Origin: Georgenia sp. EYE_87
GTDB lineage: Bacteria; Actinomycetota; Actinomycetes; Actinomycetales; Actinomycetaceae
DNA: 64,000 nucleotides
NCBI RefSeq assembly: GCF_023148685.1
Contig: NZ_JAHXNL010000003.1
Coordinates: 412,379-476,378 of the forward strand
Direction of reading: 5' to 3'
The notes under the pieces were generated by a model. That model saw only the letters and a program-made list of their open reading frames with translations, did no database searches and was not told where the DNA came from. The position numbers and the translations under genes are program-made. Below, in pieces: positions 15,393 through 23,667 of the stretch; the stretch's first letter is position 1; each line of letters begins with the position of its first letter.

Positions 15393-16406
15393 ATGACCAT
15401 GACCGATGCGACCCGCCCCCGGCTCGCGCTCACGCTGGGCGACCTCTCAGGGGTCGGTCCCGAGCTGGCGATGAAGCTGCTCGCCGTGGAGGAGAACCGG
15501 GAGAAGGCGGAGATCTACCTGCTCGCCTCCCAGGCCGAGGTGGACCGGTTCGCCGCGGAGGTGGGCGTGCAGGTGCCGACGGCGACCGTCCCGGGGCCGG
15601 GCACGGTCACGCTCGTCGGCTCGAAGCTGGCCGACCGCCCGGTCGAGCGGGGCGTCGCGTCCACCGCCGGCGGCGCCAGGGTGCTCCAGGACCTGCTCGA
15701 CTGCCTCGAGCTGTACAAGCGGGGCAAGGTCGACTCGATCATGTTCCTCTCGCTCAACAAGTCCGCGCTGCACGACGCCGGCATGCACGAGGAGGACGAG
15801 CTCCGGTGGTTCGCCAAGGAGCTGGACCACGACGGCGTGACGTCGGAGCTCAACTTCGTCCCCGGCCTCACGACCTCCCGGGTGACGTCCCACTGCGCGA
15901 TCAAGGAGGTCCCGGAGCGCATCAGCGCGCGCTCCGTGCTCGACGCGATCCGCCTGCTCAACGACGTCGTCAGCGCGAACGGCGTCGAGCGGCCCCGGCT
16001 CGCGGTGTGCGCGCTGAACCCGCACGCGGGGGAGAGCGGCCAGTTCGGACGCGAGGAGATCGACCACATCGCACCCGGCGTCCGGCTGGCGCAGGTCGAG
16101 GGCATCGACGCGCGGGGGCCGTACCCCTGCGACACCATCTTCATCGCGGCGCGCGACGGGGAGTACGACGGCGTCGTGACGATGTACCACGACCAGGGGC
16201 AGATCGCGATGAAGCTCATGGGCTTCGACCAAGGGGTGACCGTCCAGGGCGGCCTGCCCGTGCCGATCGCGACGCCGGCGCACGGCACCGCCTACGGGAT
16301 CGTCGGGCAGAACAAGGCAAACCTGGGCCCTACGCAGCGGGCGTTCGACATCGCGGTGCAGCTCGGTCGCCGGACGCTGCAGGAGCGTGTTCCCGCGTCC
16401 GTCTGA
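15393..16406 (+). CDS. PdxA2-type phosphorylated sugar-acid dehydrogenase/decarboxylase
   Basis: A 337-residue homologue of 4-hydroxythreonine-4-phosphate dehydrogenase. The family motif appears as TLGDLSGVGPEL (usual TxGDPxGIGPE). The three metal-binding histidines are present: H167 in SRVTSHCAIKE, H211 in NPHAGESGQFG and H266 in MYHDQGQ. The context is catabolic, not vitamin B6 synthesis, so PdxA2 is the better label. PdxA2 proteins oxidatively decarboxylate 4-phospho-D-threonate or 4-phospho-erythronate to dihydroxyacetone phosphate. The usual partner, a DUF1537 kinase, is absent; the DhaK-DhaL protein may supply the phosphate. The ATG at 15393 follows GAGGAG. An operator-like palindrome lies upstream. 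Confidence 0.87.
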   Translation: MTMTDATRPRLALTLGDLSGVGPELAMKLLAVEENREKAEIYLLASQAEVDRFAAEVGVQVPTATVPGPGTVTLVGSKLADRPVERGVASTAGGARVLQDLLDCLELYKRGKVDSIMFLSLNKSALHDAGMHEEDELRWFAKELDHDGVTSELNFVPGLTTSRVTSHCAIKEVPERISARSVLDAIRLLNDVVSANGVERPRLAVCALNPHAGESGQFGREEIDHIAPGVRLAQVEGIDARGPYPCDTIFIAARDGEYDGVVTMYHDQGQIAMKLMGFDQGVTVQGGLPVPIATPAHGTAYGIVGQNKANLGPTQRAFDIAVQLGRRTLQERVPASV

Positions 16407-16417
16407 CGGGGGACGCC

Positions 16418-16443
16418 AGGGGCCGGCCGACGGGCCGGCCCCT
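16418..16443. terminator. Bidirectional hairpin between convergent genes
   Basis: An 11-bp perfect stem AGGGGCCGGCC / GGCCGGCCCCT with a 4-nt loop lies between the convergent PdxA2-like and TPI genes, 12 nt after one stop and 39 nt before the other. No U-run follows, as is usual in such G+C-rich DNA. Confidence 0.6.
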
Positions 16444-16481
16444 CCGGCGCGCCCGGGACCGCGGGGGAGGTCCGCGCCCGC

Positions 16482-17243
16482 TCAGGCGCGGCCGTCGCCC
16501 GCCCTGGCGGCCGCCTCGTCGATCACCTGGGCCAACGCCGCGGGGTCGTGGGCGAAGCGTCCGAGGAAGAGGCCGTCGACGGCGTCGCCGAGCTCGGTGA
16601 GCAGGCCGGGGCCCGCCGAGCCGCCGTAGACGAGCGTGGTCTCGCGCCCCGCTGCGGCAAGGTCCGCCCGGATCATGGCGCAGACGGCGCGGACGTGGTC
16701 GGCCGGTGCGGGCTCGGCCGCACCGATCGCCCAGTACGGCTCGTAGGCGATCCACACCTCGGAGCTGGCGGTGACCTCGGCGAGGGCCCGCTCCACCTGG
16801 CGGACGCACTCACGGGCGGCGGCCTCCGGCGTCGTGCGCCCCGCCTCGCCGACGCACAGCAGCGGGGTGAGGCCGTTGCGCACGGCCGCCGCCGTCTTGG
16901 CGGCCACCATGGCATCGTCCTCGCCGAAGATCGTGCGCCGTTCGGCATGGCCGATCTCCACGCAGGAGCAGCCCAGTGCCGCGAGGTCCGCGCCGGAGAC
17001 CTCGCCGGTGAAGGCGCCCCGATCGGCGGGGCAGAGGTCCTGCGCGCCGACGAGCGCCGCCGTGGACGACAGGGCCTCGCACGCCGCCGACAGGGTAAGA
17101 AAGTCCGGCAGCACCGCCAGGCGCACGTCACCGGCGGCGACTGCGGTGCGGCCGGCCAGGTCCCGCACGGCGTCGAGGTACTCCAGGGAGCGCGCACGGT
17201 CGAAGTACATCTTCAGGCTCACTGCCACGAGCGGTCTGTTCAT
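16482..17243 (-). CDS. Triosephosphate isomerase paralogue (LerI/EryH-like)
   Basis: A 253-residue TIM-barrel isomerase with all TPI catalytic residues: K11 in SLKMY (glycolytic TPI has NWKMN), H99 in EIGHAERR and E168 in AYEPYWAIG, plus the phosphate loop VYGGSAGP. The changed entry motif and its place in a sugar-catabolic regulon argue for a specialised paralogue. EryH/LerI enzymes of this family convert L-erythrulose 1-phosphate to D-erythrulose 4-phosphate, the substrate of the RpiB-type isomerase. Alternatively it converts dihydroxyacetone phosphate made by PdxA2. The ATG at 17243 has GGAGG upstream and diverges from the transporter operon over a shared operator. Confidence 0.87.
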   Translation of the reverse strand: MNRPLVAVSLKMYFDRARSLEYLDAVRDLAGRTAVAAGDVRLAVLPDFLTLSAACEALSSTAALVGAQDLCPADRGAFTGEVSGADLAALGCSCVEIGHAERRTIFGEDDAMVAAKTAAAVRNGLTPLLCVGEAGRTTPEAAARECVRQVERALAEVTASSEVWIAYEPYWAIGAAEPAPADHVRAVCAMIRADLAAAGRETTLVYGGSAGPGLLTELGDAVDGLFLGRFAHDPAALAQVIDEAAARAGDGRA

Positions 17244-17376
17244 CAGATCCTCCGGGATCGGGGGGACGGCGGGCGGAGTGCGGCGCCCGGGCCCCCGGTC
17301 GAGGCCGCCGGGAAGGGCGCCGCGCGATTCGATTGCGCCAGGGCTCCGTGAGGTGGCACACTCCCTCCTGTAATAG

Positions 17377-17390
17377 ATCCTATGGGATCG
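17377..17390. promoter_or_regulatory. Operator palindrome between TPI-like and tctB genes
   Basis: GATCCTATGGGATC, with perfect GATCC/GGATC arms, lies in the 223-nt region between the divergent TPI-like and transporter genes. It matches the elements at 13280 and 15210 and probably controls both directions. Confidence 0.65.
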
Positions 17391-17466
17391 ATGCTGTAGT
17401 GATGGTCGAGCATGGTGGCTCGCTTGCAAGGAGGCAACCGTCGATGAAGAAGCACAGGGGTAGGTC

Positions 17467-18009
17467 GTGAACGTCAGCGGCGCGAGACTCGCCACTGGGC
17501 CCTGGGTGATGCGGCTGGTGCTGCTCGCCCTCGGCGTCGCCGCGCTGGTCGGCGGCTCCAGCTACGGCCTGCGGACCGCCGAAGGGCTCGTCGGCGCCGG
17601 TCTGATGCCCGCCCTCGCCGGGTTCGTCATGGTCGTCGCGTCCCTGTGGGACGGCGCCAGGGCGTTGCGCGACGCGCGCGCCGCGGTCGCCGTCGACGCG
17701 GAGGCGGCCGCCGTGCCGGAAGCGGCCGACGAGGCGGGCGAGCTCGACGTCTTCGGCCGCAGGGCCGGGCAGCGCAACCGCGCCGTGCTCATGGTCTTCG
17801 CCGTGATCCTGCTGGCCGTGCTCCTCTCCCACGTCGTGGGCCTGCTCCTCGCGCTGACCGCCATGGTCGTCGTGCTGCTGGGCGTGGTGGAGAAGATGCC
17901 GTGGTGGGTGGCGCTCGTCGGTGGCGCCGCCGCCTTCCTCTTCGGGTACCTGGTGTTCGGCGTGGCGCTCAACGTGCCGCTGCCCACCGGGATGCTCGGC
18001 CTGGTCTGA
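17467..18009 (+). CDS. tctB: Tripartite tricarboxylate transporter small membrane subunit (TctB)
   Basis: A 180-residue membrane protein with the TctB layout: two hydrophobic segments near the N-terminus (about 16-34 and 45-62), a charged loop rich in Ala/Glu, and a long C-terminal hydrophobic stretch in two helices, ending NVPLPTGMLGLV, which is typical of the family. The GTG start at 17467 follows CAGGGG. It is first in a tctB-tctA-tctC operon and is followed after 12 nt by tctA. With them it forms a secondary, binding-protein-dependent importer of carboxylates. Confidence 0.85.
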   Translation: MNVSGARLATGPWVMRLVLLALGVAALVGGSSYGLRTAEGLVGAGLMPALAGFVMVVASLWDGARALRDARAAVAVDAEAAAVPEAADEAGELDVFGRRAGQRNRAVLMVFAVILLAVLLSHVVGLLLALTAMVVVLLGVVEKMPWWVALVGGAAAFLFGYLVFGVALNVPLPTGMLGLV

Positions 18010-18021
18010 GAGAGAAGACAG

Positions 18022-19578
18022 ATGCTCGAGAACATCGCCCTGGGATTTCAGACCTCGCTGACCCCCGAGAACCTGCTCTGGTGCTTCATCGGTGTGGTCC
18101 TCGGGACCGTCATCGGCATGCTGCCGGGCCTCGGCGCCACCACCGGCGTCGCCATCCTGCTGCCGCTGACGCTCAGCATGGAGCCGGTCACGGCGCTCAT
18201 CATGCTCGCCGGGATCTACTACGGCTGCCAGTACGGCGGCACGATCGCAGCGGTGCTGATCGCGACGCCTGGTGACGCCAACGCCGTCGCCACGGTGGTC
18301 GACGGCTATGCGCTCGCCCGCAAGGGGCAGGCCGGCAAGGCGCTCGCGATCGCCGCCATCGGCTCCTTCGTGGCAGCGATCCTCTCGCTCGTCCTCCTCA
18401 TGCTGATCGCGGCCCCGATCGCCACCTTCGCGCTCCGGTTCGGTCCGGCCGAGATGCTGGCGATCATGATCATGGGCCTGCTCACGATCATCTCCTTCTC
18501 CGGCGACAACCTGGCGAAGGGCCTGATCATGGCGGGGCTGGGCATCCTGCTCTCCACCGTCGGGATGTCCTCGGGCTTCGCGGAGTCCCGGTTCACCTTC
18601 GGCAGCGTCAACCTGCTCGGCGGCATCGACTTCGTCGTCGTCATGATCGGCGTCTTCGCGATCGGCGAGGTCGTCAGCCAGATCGGCACCGGCGGCGTCG
18701 AGCCCATCCGCACCCGCATGCGCGACATGGTGATCCGGTTCAGCGACGTCAAGGCCTCGTTCTCCGCGATCCTGCGCGGGAGCGGCATCGGCTTCGCGCT
18801 CGGCACCCTGCCCGGGGCCGGCTCGACGCTGGCCGCCCTCGTCGGCTACGGCGTCGAGAAGCAGGTGAGCCCGAACCGCAAGGAGTTCGGCAAGGGTGCG
18901 ATCCAGGGAGTGGCCGCCGCGGAGTCGGCGAACAACGCCGCCGCGAACGCGAACTTCATCCCCACCCTCGCGCTCGGCGTCCCCGGCGGCACGACGACGG
19001 CCGTCCTCCTCGGCGCCTTCGTCATGTACGGCGTCCAGCCCGGACCGCTGCTGTTCGAGAACCAGCCCGGCCTGGTCTGGGGCCTGCTGACGTCGTTCTT
19101 CATCGGCAACGTCATCCTGCTGGTGCTCAACCTGCCGCTCGCGCCCGCCTTCGCGCAGGTGCTGCGCATGCGCTACACGTACCTGTACCCGGCGATCATC
19201 TTCTTCAGCATGATGGGCGCGTTCGCGGTCCAGAACAACCTGTTCGCCCTCCCCGTGCTGCTGGCGGCGGGCGTCGGCGGCTTCTTCATGAAGAAGTTCG
19301 ACTACCCGACGGCGCCGCTGATTCTCGGCCTCGTCCTCGGCCCGATGGTCGAGAAGGCGCTCGTGCAGACCTCGTCCTTCGCGAACGGCGATCTCACGGT
19401 GATCTTCACCGAGCCGCTCTCCCTGGCGATCCTCGTCGCGACGGCGCTGATCATGCTCGTGCCGACGGTCGCCAAGCGCATCGCGGGCCGCGGCGGGCCC
19501 GTCCCGGCCGGTCCGGCCCCCGCCGGGCCCGCCACCACCTCCGACGACGTCCCGGTCAGGACCGGCGCCGAGGAGTGA
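18022..19578 (+). CDS. tctA: Tripartite tricarboxylate transporter large permease (TctA)
   Basis: A 518-residue polytopic membrane protein with the TctA signatures: GMLPGLGATTGVAILLPLT near the N-terminus, YYGCQYGGTIAAVLIATPGD, and later LPGAGSTLAALVGYGVEK, AAESANNAAANANFIPTLALG and VPGGTTTAVLLGAF. About eleven to twelve hydrophobic segments are visible. The last about 35 residues are Pro/Ala-rich and cytoplasmic or exposed. It carries the substrate delivered by the TctC lipoprotein using an ion gradient. The ribosome site GAGAGAAG precedes the ATG. Confidence 0.93.
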   Translation: MLENIALGFQTSLTPENLLWCFIGVVLGTVIGMLPGLGATTGVAILLPLTLSMEPVTALIMLAGIYYGCQYGGTIAAVLIATPGDANAVATVVDGYALARKGQAGKALAIAAIGSFVAAILSLVLLMLIAAPIATFALRFGPAEMLAIMIMGLLTIISFSGDNLAKGLIMAGLGILLSTVGMSSGFAESRFTFGSVNLLGGIDFVVVMIGVFAIGEVVSQIGTGGVEPIRTRMRDMVIRFSDVKASFSAILRGSGIGFALGTLPGAGSTLAALVGYGVEKQVSPNRKEFGKGAIQGVAAAESANNAAANANFIPTLALGVPGGTTTAVLLGAFVMYGVQPGPLLFENQPGLVWGLLTSFFIGNVILLVLNLPLAPAFAQVLRMRYTYLYPAIIFFSMMGAFAVQNNLFALPVLLAAGVGGFFMKKFDYPTAPLILGLVLGPMVEKALVQTSSFANGDLTVIFTEPLSLAILVATALIMLVPTVAKRIAGRGGPVPAGPAPAGPATTSDDVPVRTGAEE

Positions 19579-19700
19579 CCCCCAGTCCGGAGGCCCGCAC
19601 GGTCTCTCCGGTTCGCACGACCCCTCGTCCCCGGCGTCCCGCCGCGGACGGGACCCACCCCCGTCTCGCAACGAAGTTCGGTCAAGGAGGACTTATCACC

Positions 19701-20684
19701 ATGTCTGTTCGCAGAGCAGCAGGAATCGTCGCAGGGCTCGGAGCCGCGGCTCTGACGCTGGGCGCATGCTCCGGCGGGAGCTCGTCGGCCGGCGAGGGCG
19801 CCGGCGCCGAGAGCTTCGACCCGGGCGACCGGCTCACCATGATCGTGCCGATGGGCCCGGGCGGGGGCTCCGACCTCTCCGGCCGGTCGATCGCGTCCGG
19901 TCTCGAGGAGGTCACCGAGAAGACGATCTCGGTGGAGAACCAGGAGGGCGGCGGCGGCGCCGTCGGCTACGCGAACTTCCTGGGGCTGGAGGGCGACCCG
20001 TCCTACCTGCTGGCCACGGAGACCGCCCTCGTCAACCTCGCGCTGACGGAGGACGTGCCGTTCAGCTGGGAGTCGTTCACGCCGATCATGAAGGTCGGCC
20101 AGGACTCCACCATCATGGTGGTCCCCGCCGGCGCCTCGTACGGCACCTGCACCGACGTCGTCGACGCCGCCCGGGCGGGCGACGTCAAGGTCTCCGTCTC
20201 CGGCGGTGTCACGGGCAACGACGCCATCCAGTTCGGCCTCATCGAGAAGGACCAGGACGTCGCCTTCCAGCGCGTGCCCTACGAGTCGGGCGGCGAGGCG
20301 ATCGCCGCCGTGCTCGGCGGCCACGTCGACGTCGCACTGACCAACCCGGGAGAGGTCATCGGGCAGCTCGAGTCCGGCGACCTCAAGGCTCTCTGCGTGA
20401 TCGCCGAGGAGCGCTACGAGTACGAGGACCTCGCCGACATCCCGACGACCGTGGAGCAGGGCATCGACGTCACGTTCTCCCAGTACCGCGGCATCATCGC
20501 TCCGGGCGGCATCGCCGACGAGGCCAAGGAGTACTGGATCGAGGCCAGCAAGGAGTACGTCGAGACCGAGTCCTTCAAGGAGTACATGTCGGCCAACTTC
20601 ATGCAGGCCGACCCGCTCTTCGGCGACGACTTCGTCTCCTACCTGGAGCAGTACGAGGCCGACCTGGCGGCCGGCCTCGAGTAG
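19701..20684 (+). CDS. tctC: TctC-type extracytoplasmic solute-binding lipoprotein
   Basis: A 327-residue binding protein of the TctC/Bug family. The signal is MSVRRAAGIVAGLGAAALTLGAC with a lipobox Cys, then a Gly/Ser linker. The ligand region shows the family feature VPMGPGGGSDLSGRSIASGL, which clamps a carboxylate, and YESGGEAIAAVLGGHVDVALTNP. Bug proteins commonly bind di- or tricarboxylates and sugar acids, so the regulon likely takes up an acidic sugar. The ATG at 19701 has the strong ribosome site AAGGAGG 10 nt upstream. The 122 nt after tctA contain no gene. A strong terminator follows. Confidence 0.92.
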   Translation: MSVRRAAGIVAGLGAAALTLGACSGGSSSAGEGAGAESFDPGDRLTMIVPMGPGGGSDLSGRSIASGLEEVTEKTISVENQEGGGGAVGYANFLGLEGDPSYLLATETALVNLALTEDVPFSWESFTPIMKVGQDSTIMVVPAGASYGTCTDVVDAARAGDVKVSVSGGVTGNDAIQFGLIEKDQDVAFQRVPYESGGEAIAAVLGGHVDVALTNPGEVIGQLESGDLKALCVIAEERYEYEDLADIPTTVEQGIDVTFSQYRGIIAPGGIADEAKEYWIEASKEYVETESFKEYMSANFMQADPLFGDDFVSYLEQYEADLAAGLE

Positions 20685-20698
20685 GCAGCACCGCGGAC

Positions 20699-20731
20699 GG
20701 CGGGGTGGTGGCGCGCAGCCACCACCCCGCC
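20699..20731 (+). terminator. Strong hairpin terminator after tctC
   Basis: A 13-bp perfect stem GGCGGGGTGGTGG / CCACCACCCCGCC (14 bp with the inner C-G pair) starts 14 nt after the tctC stop. It ends the transporter operon just before the dinB promoter. Confidence 0.8.
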
Positions 20732-20762
20732 CTCGTTCGTACCCGCGGCGCCGACCTGTTCA

Positions 20763-20778
20763 TCGAACGGGCGTTCGA
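20763..20778. promoter_or_regulatory. LexA (SOS) box of dinB
   Basis: TCGAACGGGCGTTCGA matches the actinobacterial LexA consensus TCGAAC-N4-GTTCGA in all 12 fixed positions. It lies 14 nt before the DNA polymerase IV start, so polymerase IV should be damage-inducible. Confidence 0.88.
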
Positions 20779-20792
20779 CTACGCTGGGTGAC

Positions 20793-22049
20793 ATGTCCGG
20801 CGGGCCGACCATCCTGCACGCCGACCTCGACGCGTTCTACGCGTCGGTCGAGCAGCTGCTGGACCCGTCGCTGCGTGGCCGGCCCGTCGCGGTCGGGGGC
20901 AGCGCAGGTGGCGGCGTGGTCCTCGCGGCGTCCTACGAGGCCAAGGCGCACGGCGTGCAGGGCGGCATGCCCGGCTGGCGCGCGGCCCGGCTGTGCCCCG
21001 ACCTGCTCTTCGTCCGCGGCCACTTCGGCCGCTACCAGGAGCTCGCGGACCGCGTGATGGCGGTCCTCGGCGACTTCACGCCGGCGGTCCAGCGCATCTC
21101 GATCGACGAGGCGTTCCTCGACGTCTCCGGCTCCACGCACCTCTTCGGCGCCCCGGGGGCGATCGGTGCCAGCATCCGCCACCGCGTGCGCGCCGAGGTC
21201 GGGCTGCCGATCTCGGTCGGCGCCGCGAGCACCAAGCACCTCGCGAAGATCGCCTCTCAGGTCGCGAAGCCCGACGGGCTGGTCGTGGTCGAGCCCGGGC
21301 GCGAGCGGGAGTTCCTCGACCCGCTCCCCGTCGGCCTGATGTGGGGCGTGGGCCCGGTGACCGAGCAACGGCTGGCCGACCGTGGCATCCGCACCATCGG
21401 CGAGCTCGTCCAGGAGCCCGGCCACACCCTCGAGAAGCTCCTCGGCAGGGCGACCGGCTCCACCCTCCACGCGCTCGCCCTCAACGAGGACCCCAGGAAG
21501 GTCACCCGCACCGCCCGGGCGGGCTCGGTCGGAGCCCAGTCGGCCCTCGGGCGCCGCACGCCGACGCCGGAGCTCGTCCGGTCCGTGCTCGGGCACCTGG
21601 CCGAGCGGGTCGCCGGCCGGCTCCGGACGAAGGACAGGGCCGGCCGCACGATCACCGTCCGGGTGCGCTTCGCCGGGATGCGGTCGGTGACGCGATCGCG
21701 CACCCTGCCCGGACCGGTGTCGGCGACCCTCACGCTCACCGAGATGGCCGAGGCGCTCGTCTGGCAGGCGATCCGCGACCAGACCGAGACGCCCGAGATC
21801 ACGCTGCTCGCCGTCTCCGTGTCGAACCTGACCCGTCAGGCGGCCGTCCAGCTCGAGCTGCCGCTCCAGCCGGAGGACCCGTGGCGGCCCGGCTCGCCCA
21901 CGGGGTCGGCCAGGTGGGCGCTCGACCGGTCGATGGACGCCGCGCGCGCCCGGTTCGGCCGGGACGCGGTCGGCTACCTGCCGGCCACCATGCGCCGCCC
22001 GGGCGGGGTGCCCGACGACTTCCGGGAGCTTGCCGAACGCGATCTCTGA
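20793..22049 (+). CDS. dinB: DNA polymerase IV (Y family)
   Basis: A complete 418-residue translesion polymerase. The palm carries the catalytic acids in LHADLDAFYASVEQ (D11) and ISIDEAFLD (D105, E106). Fingers (ASYEAKAHGVQGGMPGWRA), the helix-hairpin-helix thumb (LMWGVGPVTEQRLADRGIRTIGEL), and the little-finger domain (after about 235) follow. A likely beta-clamp motif QLELPL is near residue 355. It copies damaged DNA with low fidelity. A perfect LexA box overlaps the expected promoter. It is the only SOS polymerase gene in the window and stands alone behind the tctC terminator. Confidence 0.95.
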   Translation: MSGGPTILHADLDAFYASVEQLLDPSLRGRPVAVGGSAGGGVVLAASYEAKAHGVQGGMPGWRAARLCPDLLFVRGHFGRYQELADRVMAVLGDFTPAVQRISIDEAFLDVSGSTHLFGAPGAIGASIRHRVRAEVGLPISVGAASTKHLAKIASQVAKPDGLVVVEPGREREFLDPLPVGLMWGVGPVTEQRLADRGIRTIGELVQEPGHTLEKLLGRATGSTLHALALNEDPRKVTRTARAGSVGAQSALGRRTPTPELVRSVLGHLAERVAGRLRTKDRAGRTITVRVRFAGMRSVTRSRTLPGPVSATLTLTEMAEALVWQAIRDQTETPEITLLAVSVSNLTRQAAVQLELPLQPEDPWRPGSPTGSARWALDRSMDAARARFGRDAVGYLPATMRRPGGVPDDFRELAERDL

Positions 22050-22120
22050 CCGGGACGATGATCGAGCGGCTGACCAGCTCGCAGGCTCGCCGTCCGGGAG
22101 CATGACAGGGAGGGGACGTC

Positions 22121-22585
22121 GTGGGTGTCGACGTGACCACGAAGATCGTGATCGCCCGACGGCCCGAGGTCGTCGCGGCCTACGCCGCCGACCCGGACAA
22201 GGCACCGCAGTGGTACCGGAACATCACGTCCGTCACGTGGCGCACGCCGCCGCCGCTGGCGGTCGGCTCCCAGGTCGACTTCGTCGCACGGTTCCTCGGC
22301 CGCACGCTGGCCTACACCTACGGCGTCGTCGAGAACGTGCCGCACACCCGGCTCGTCATGCGCACGGCCCCTGGGTCGTCGTTCCCGATGGAGACCACCT
22401 ACACCTGGCGGGCGCTCGGCGACGACCGGACGGAGATGAGCCTGCGCAACCGGGGAGGTCCGTCCGGCCGGCTCGTCGCGCGGGTCATGGCAGCGGCGAT
22501 GCGTCGGGCCAACCGATCGGACCTCGCCCGGCTCCGGCGCATCCTCGAGACGCGCGAGAAGCCCCCCGAACGTGCCAGTCCCTGA
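22121..22585 (+). CDS. SRPBCC-family protein
   Basis: A 154-residue protein with the START/Bet v1-like (SRPBCC) layout: MGVDVTTKIVIARRPEVVAAY at the first strand and helix, KAPQWYRNITSVTW, the long central strands (VGSQVDFVARFLGRTLAYTYGV), and a C-terminal amphipathic helix. Such domains bind hydrophobic ligands; many are called polyketide cyclase/dehydrase-like without proof. The GTG start at 22121 follows GGGAGGGG. It lies 71 nt after dinB and 79 nt before the ABC operon, and may be monocistronic. Confidence 0.75.
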   Translation: MGVDVTTKIVIARRPEVVAAYAADPDKAPQWYRNITSVTWRTPPPLAVGSQVDFVARFLGRTLAYTYGVVENVPHTRLVMRTAPGSSFPMETTYTWRALGDDRTEMSLRNRGGPSGRLVARVMAAAMRRANRSDLARLRRILETREKPPERASP

Positions 22586-22664
22586 CACGTGCTCGCCCGG
22601 ATGGCGGACCACCGTCTACCCTGCCCAGCACACGGCACCCCTCCGCCGAAAGGACCAGACCATC

Positions 22665-23663
22665 ATGAAGCGCCCCGTGCGTCTCCTCGGCGCCCTCGCG
22701 GCGTCGGCCCTTCTCCTCGCCGGGTGCGGCTCGGGCGGCGGCGACGCCGACCCCGCCGCGGACGGCACCGGCGCCGCGGCCGGCGAGACCGTCGAGATCG
22801 GCATCACCCAGATCGTCTCCCACGCCTCCCTCGACGCCGCCCGTGAGGGCTTCAAGCGCGCTCTGGAGGAGAACGGGATCGACGCGAACTACGACGAGCA
22901 GAACGCGCAGGGCGACCAGACCACCGCGACCTCGATCGCCAACACCTTCGCCTCGGACGGCAAGGACCTGGTGCTCGCCATCGCGACGCCGACGGCGCAG
23001 GCCGCGGCGCAGGCGATCACGGACATCCCGGTCCTGTTCACCGCCGTCACCGAGCCCGCCGAGGCCGGCCTCGTCGACAGCTGGGAGGCGCCCGGGGGCA
23101 ACCTCACCGGCACCTCGGACCTCAACCCGGTCCGCGAGCAGCTCGAGCTGCTCGCGGAGATCGCGCCGGACGCGAGGACGGTGGGCATCGTCTACAGCTC
23201 CGGCGAGGTCAACTCCCAGGTGCAGGTCGATCTCGCGAAGGAGGCGGCCGCGGAGCTGGGTCTGACGATCGAGGAGGCCACCGTCAGCACCTCCGCCGAG
23301 GTGCAGCAGGCGGCCCAGTCCCTCGAGGTTGACGCGTTCTACGTGCCCACGGACAACGCCGTCGTCAATGCCCTGGAGTCGGTCATCGCCGTCGCCGAGC
23401 AGCGTCAGATCCCGATGGTCGTCGGGGAGTCCGACAGCGTCGAGCGGGGCGGCCTCGCCACCTACGGCATCGACTACGACAAGCTCGGCTACCAGACCGG
23501 CCTCATGGCGGTGAGGATCCTCCAGGAGGGGGCCGACCCGGCCGAGATGCCGGTGGAGACGCTCGACGAGCTCACCCTCGTCGTCAACCAGGGCGCCGCC
23601 GAGCGCATGGGCGTGGAGATCCCCCAGACCGTCCTCGACCACGCCGACACGGTCGTCGAGTAG
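22665..23663 (+). CDS. ABC importer substrate-binding lipoprotein (COG2984 type)
   Basis: A 332-residue lipoprotein with signal MKRPVRLLGALAASALLLAGC and a Gly/Asp-rich linker. The two-lobed binding domain begins EIGITQIVSHASLDAAREGF and contains ANTFASDGKDLVLAIATPTA, FTAVTEPAEAG, GTSDLNPVREQLELL and TDNAVVNALESVIAVAEQ, all typical of the ABC-substrate-binding (TrpX-like) family. Firmicute relatives carry aromatic amino acids; the substrate here is unknown. It heads an operon whose next gene starts 4 nt after its stop. The operon's downstream ATP-grasp and CocE-like enzymes suggest an amide- or ester-linked substrate. Confidence 0.88.
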   Translation: MKRPVRLLGALAASALLLAGCGSGGGDADPAADGTGAAAGETVEIGITQIVSHASLDAAREGFKRALEENGIDANYDEQNAQGDQTTATSIANTFASDGKDLVLAIATPTAQAAAQAITDIPVLFTAVTEPAEAGLVDSWEAPGGNLTGTSDLNPVREQLELLAEIAPDARTVGIVYSSGEVNSQVQVDLAKEAAAELGLTIEEATVSTSAEVQQAAQSLEVDAFYVPTDNAVVNALESVIAVAEQRQIPMVVGESDSVERGGLATYGIDYDKLGYQTGLMAVRILQEGADPAEMPVETLDELTLVVNQGAAERMGVEIPQTVLDHADTVVE

Positions 23664-23667
23664 TCCG

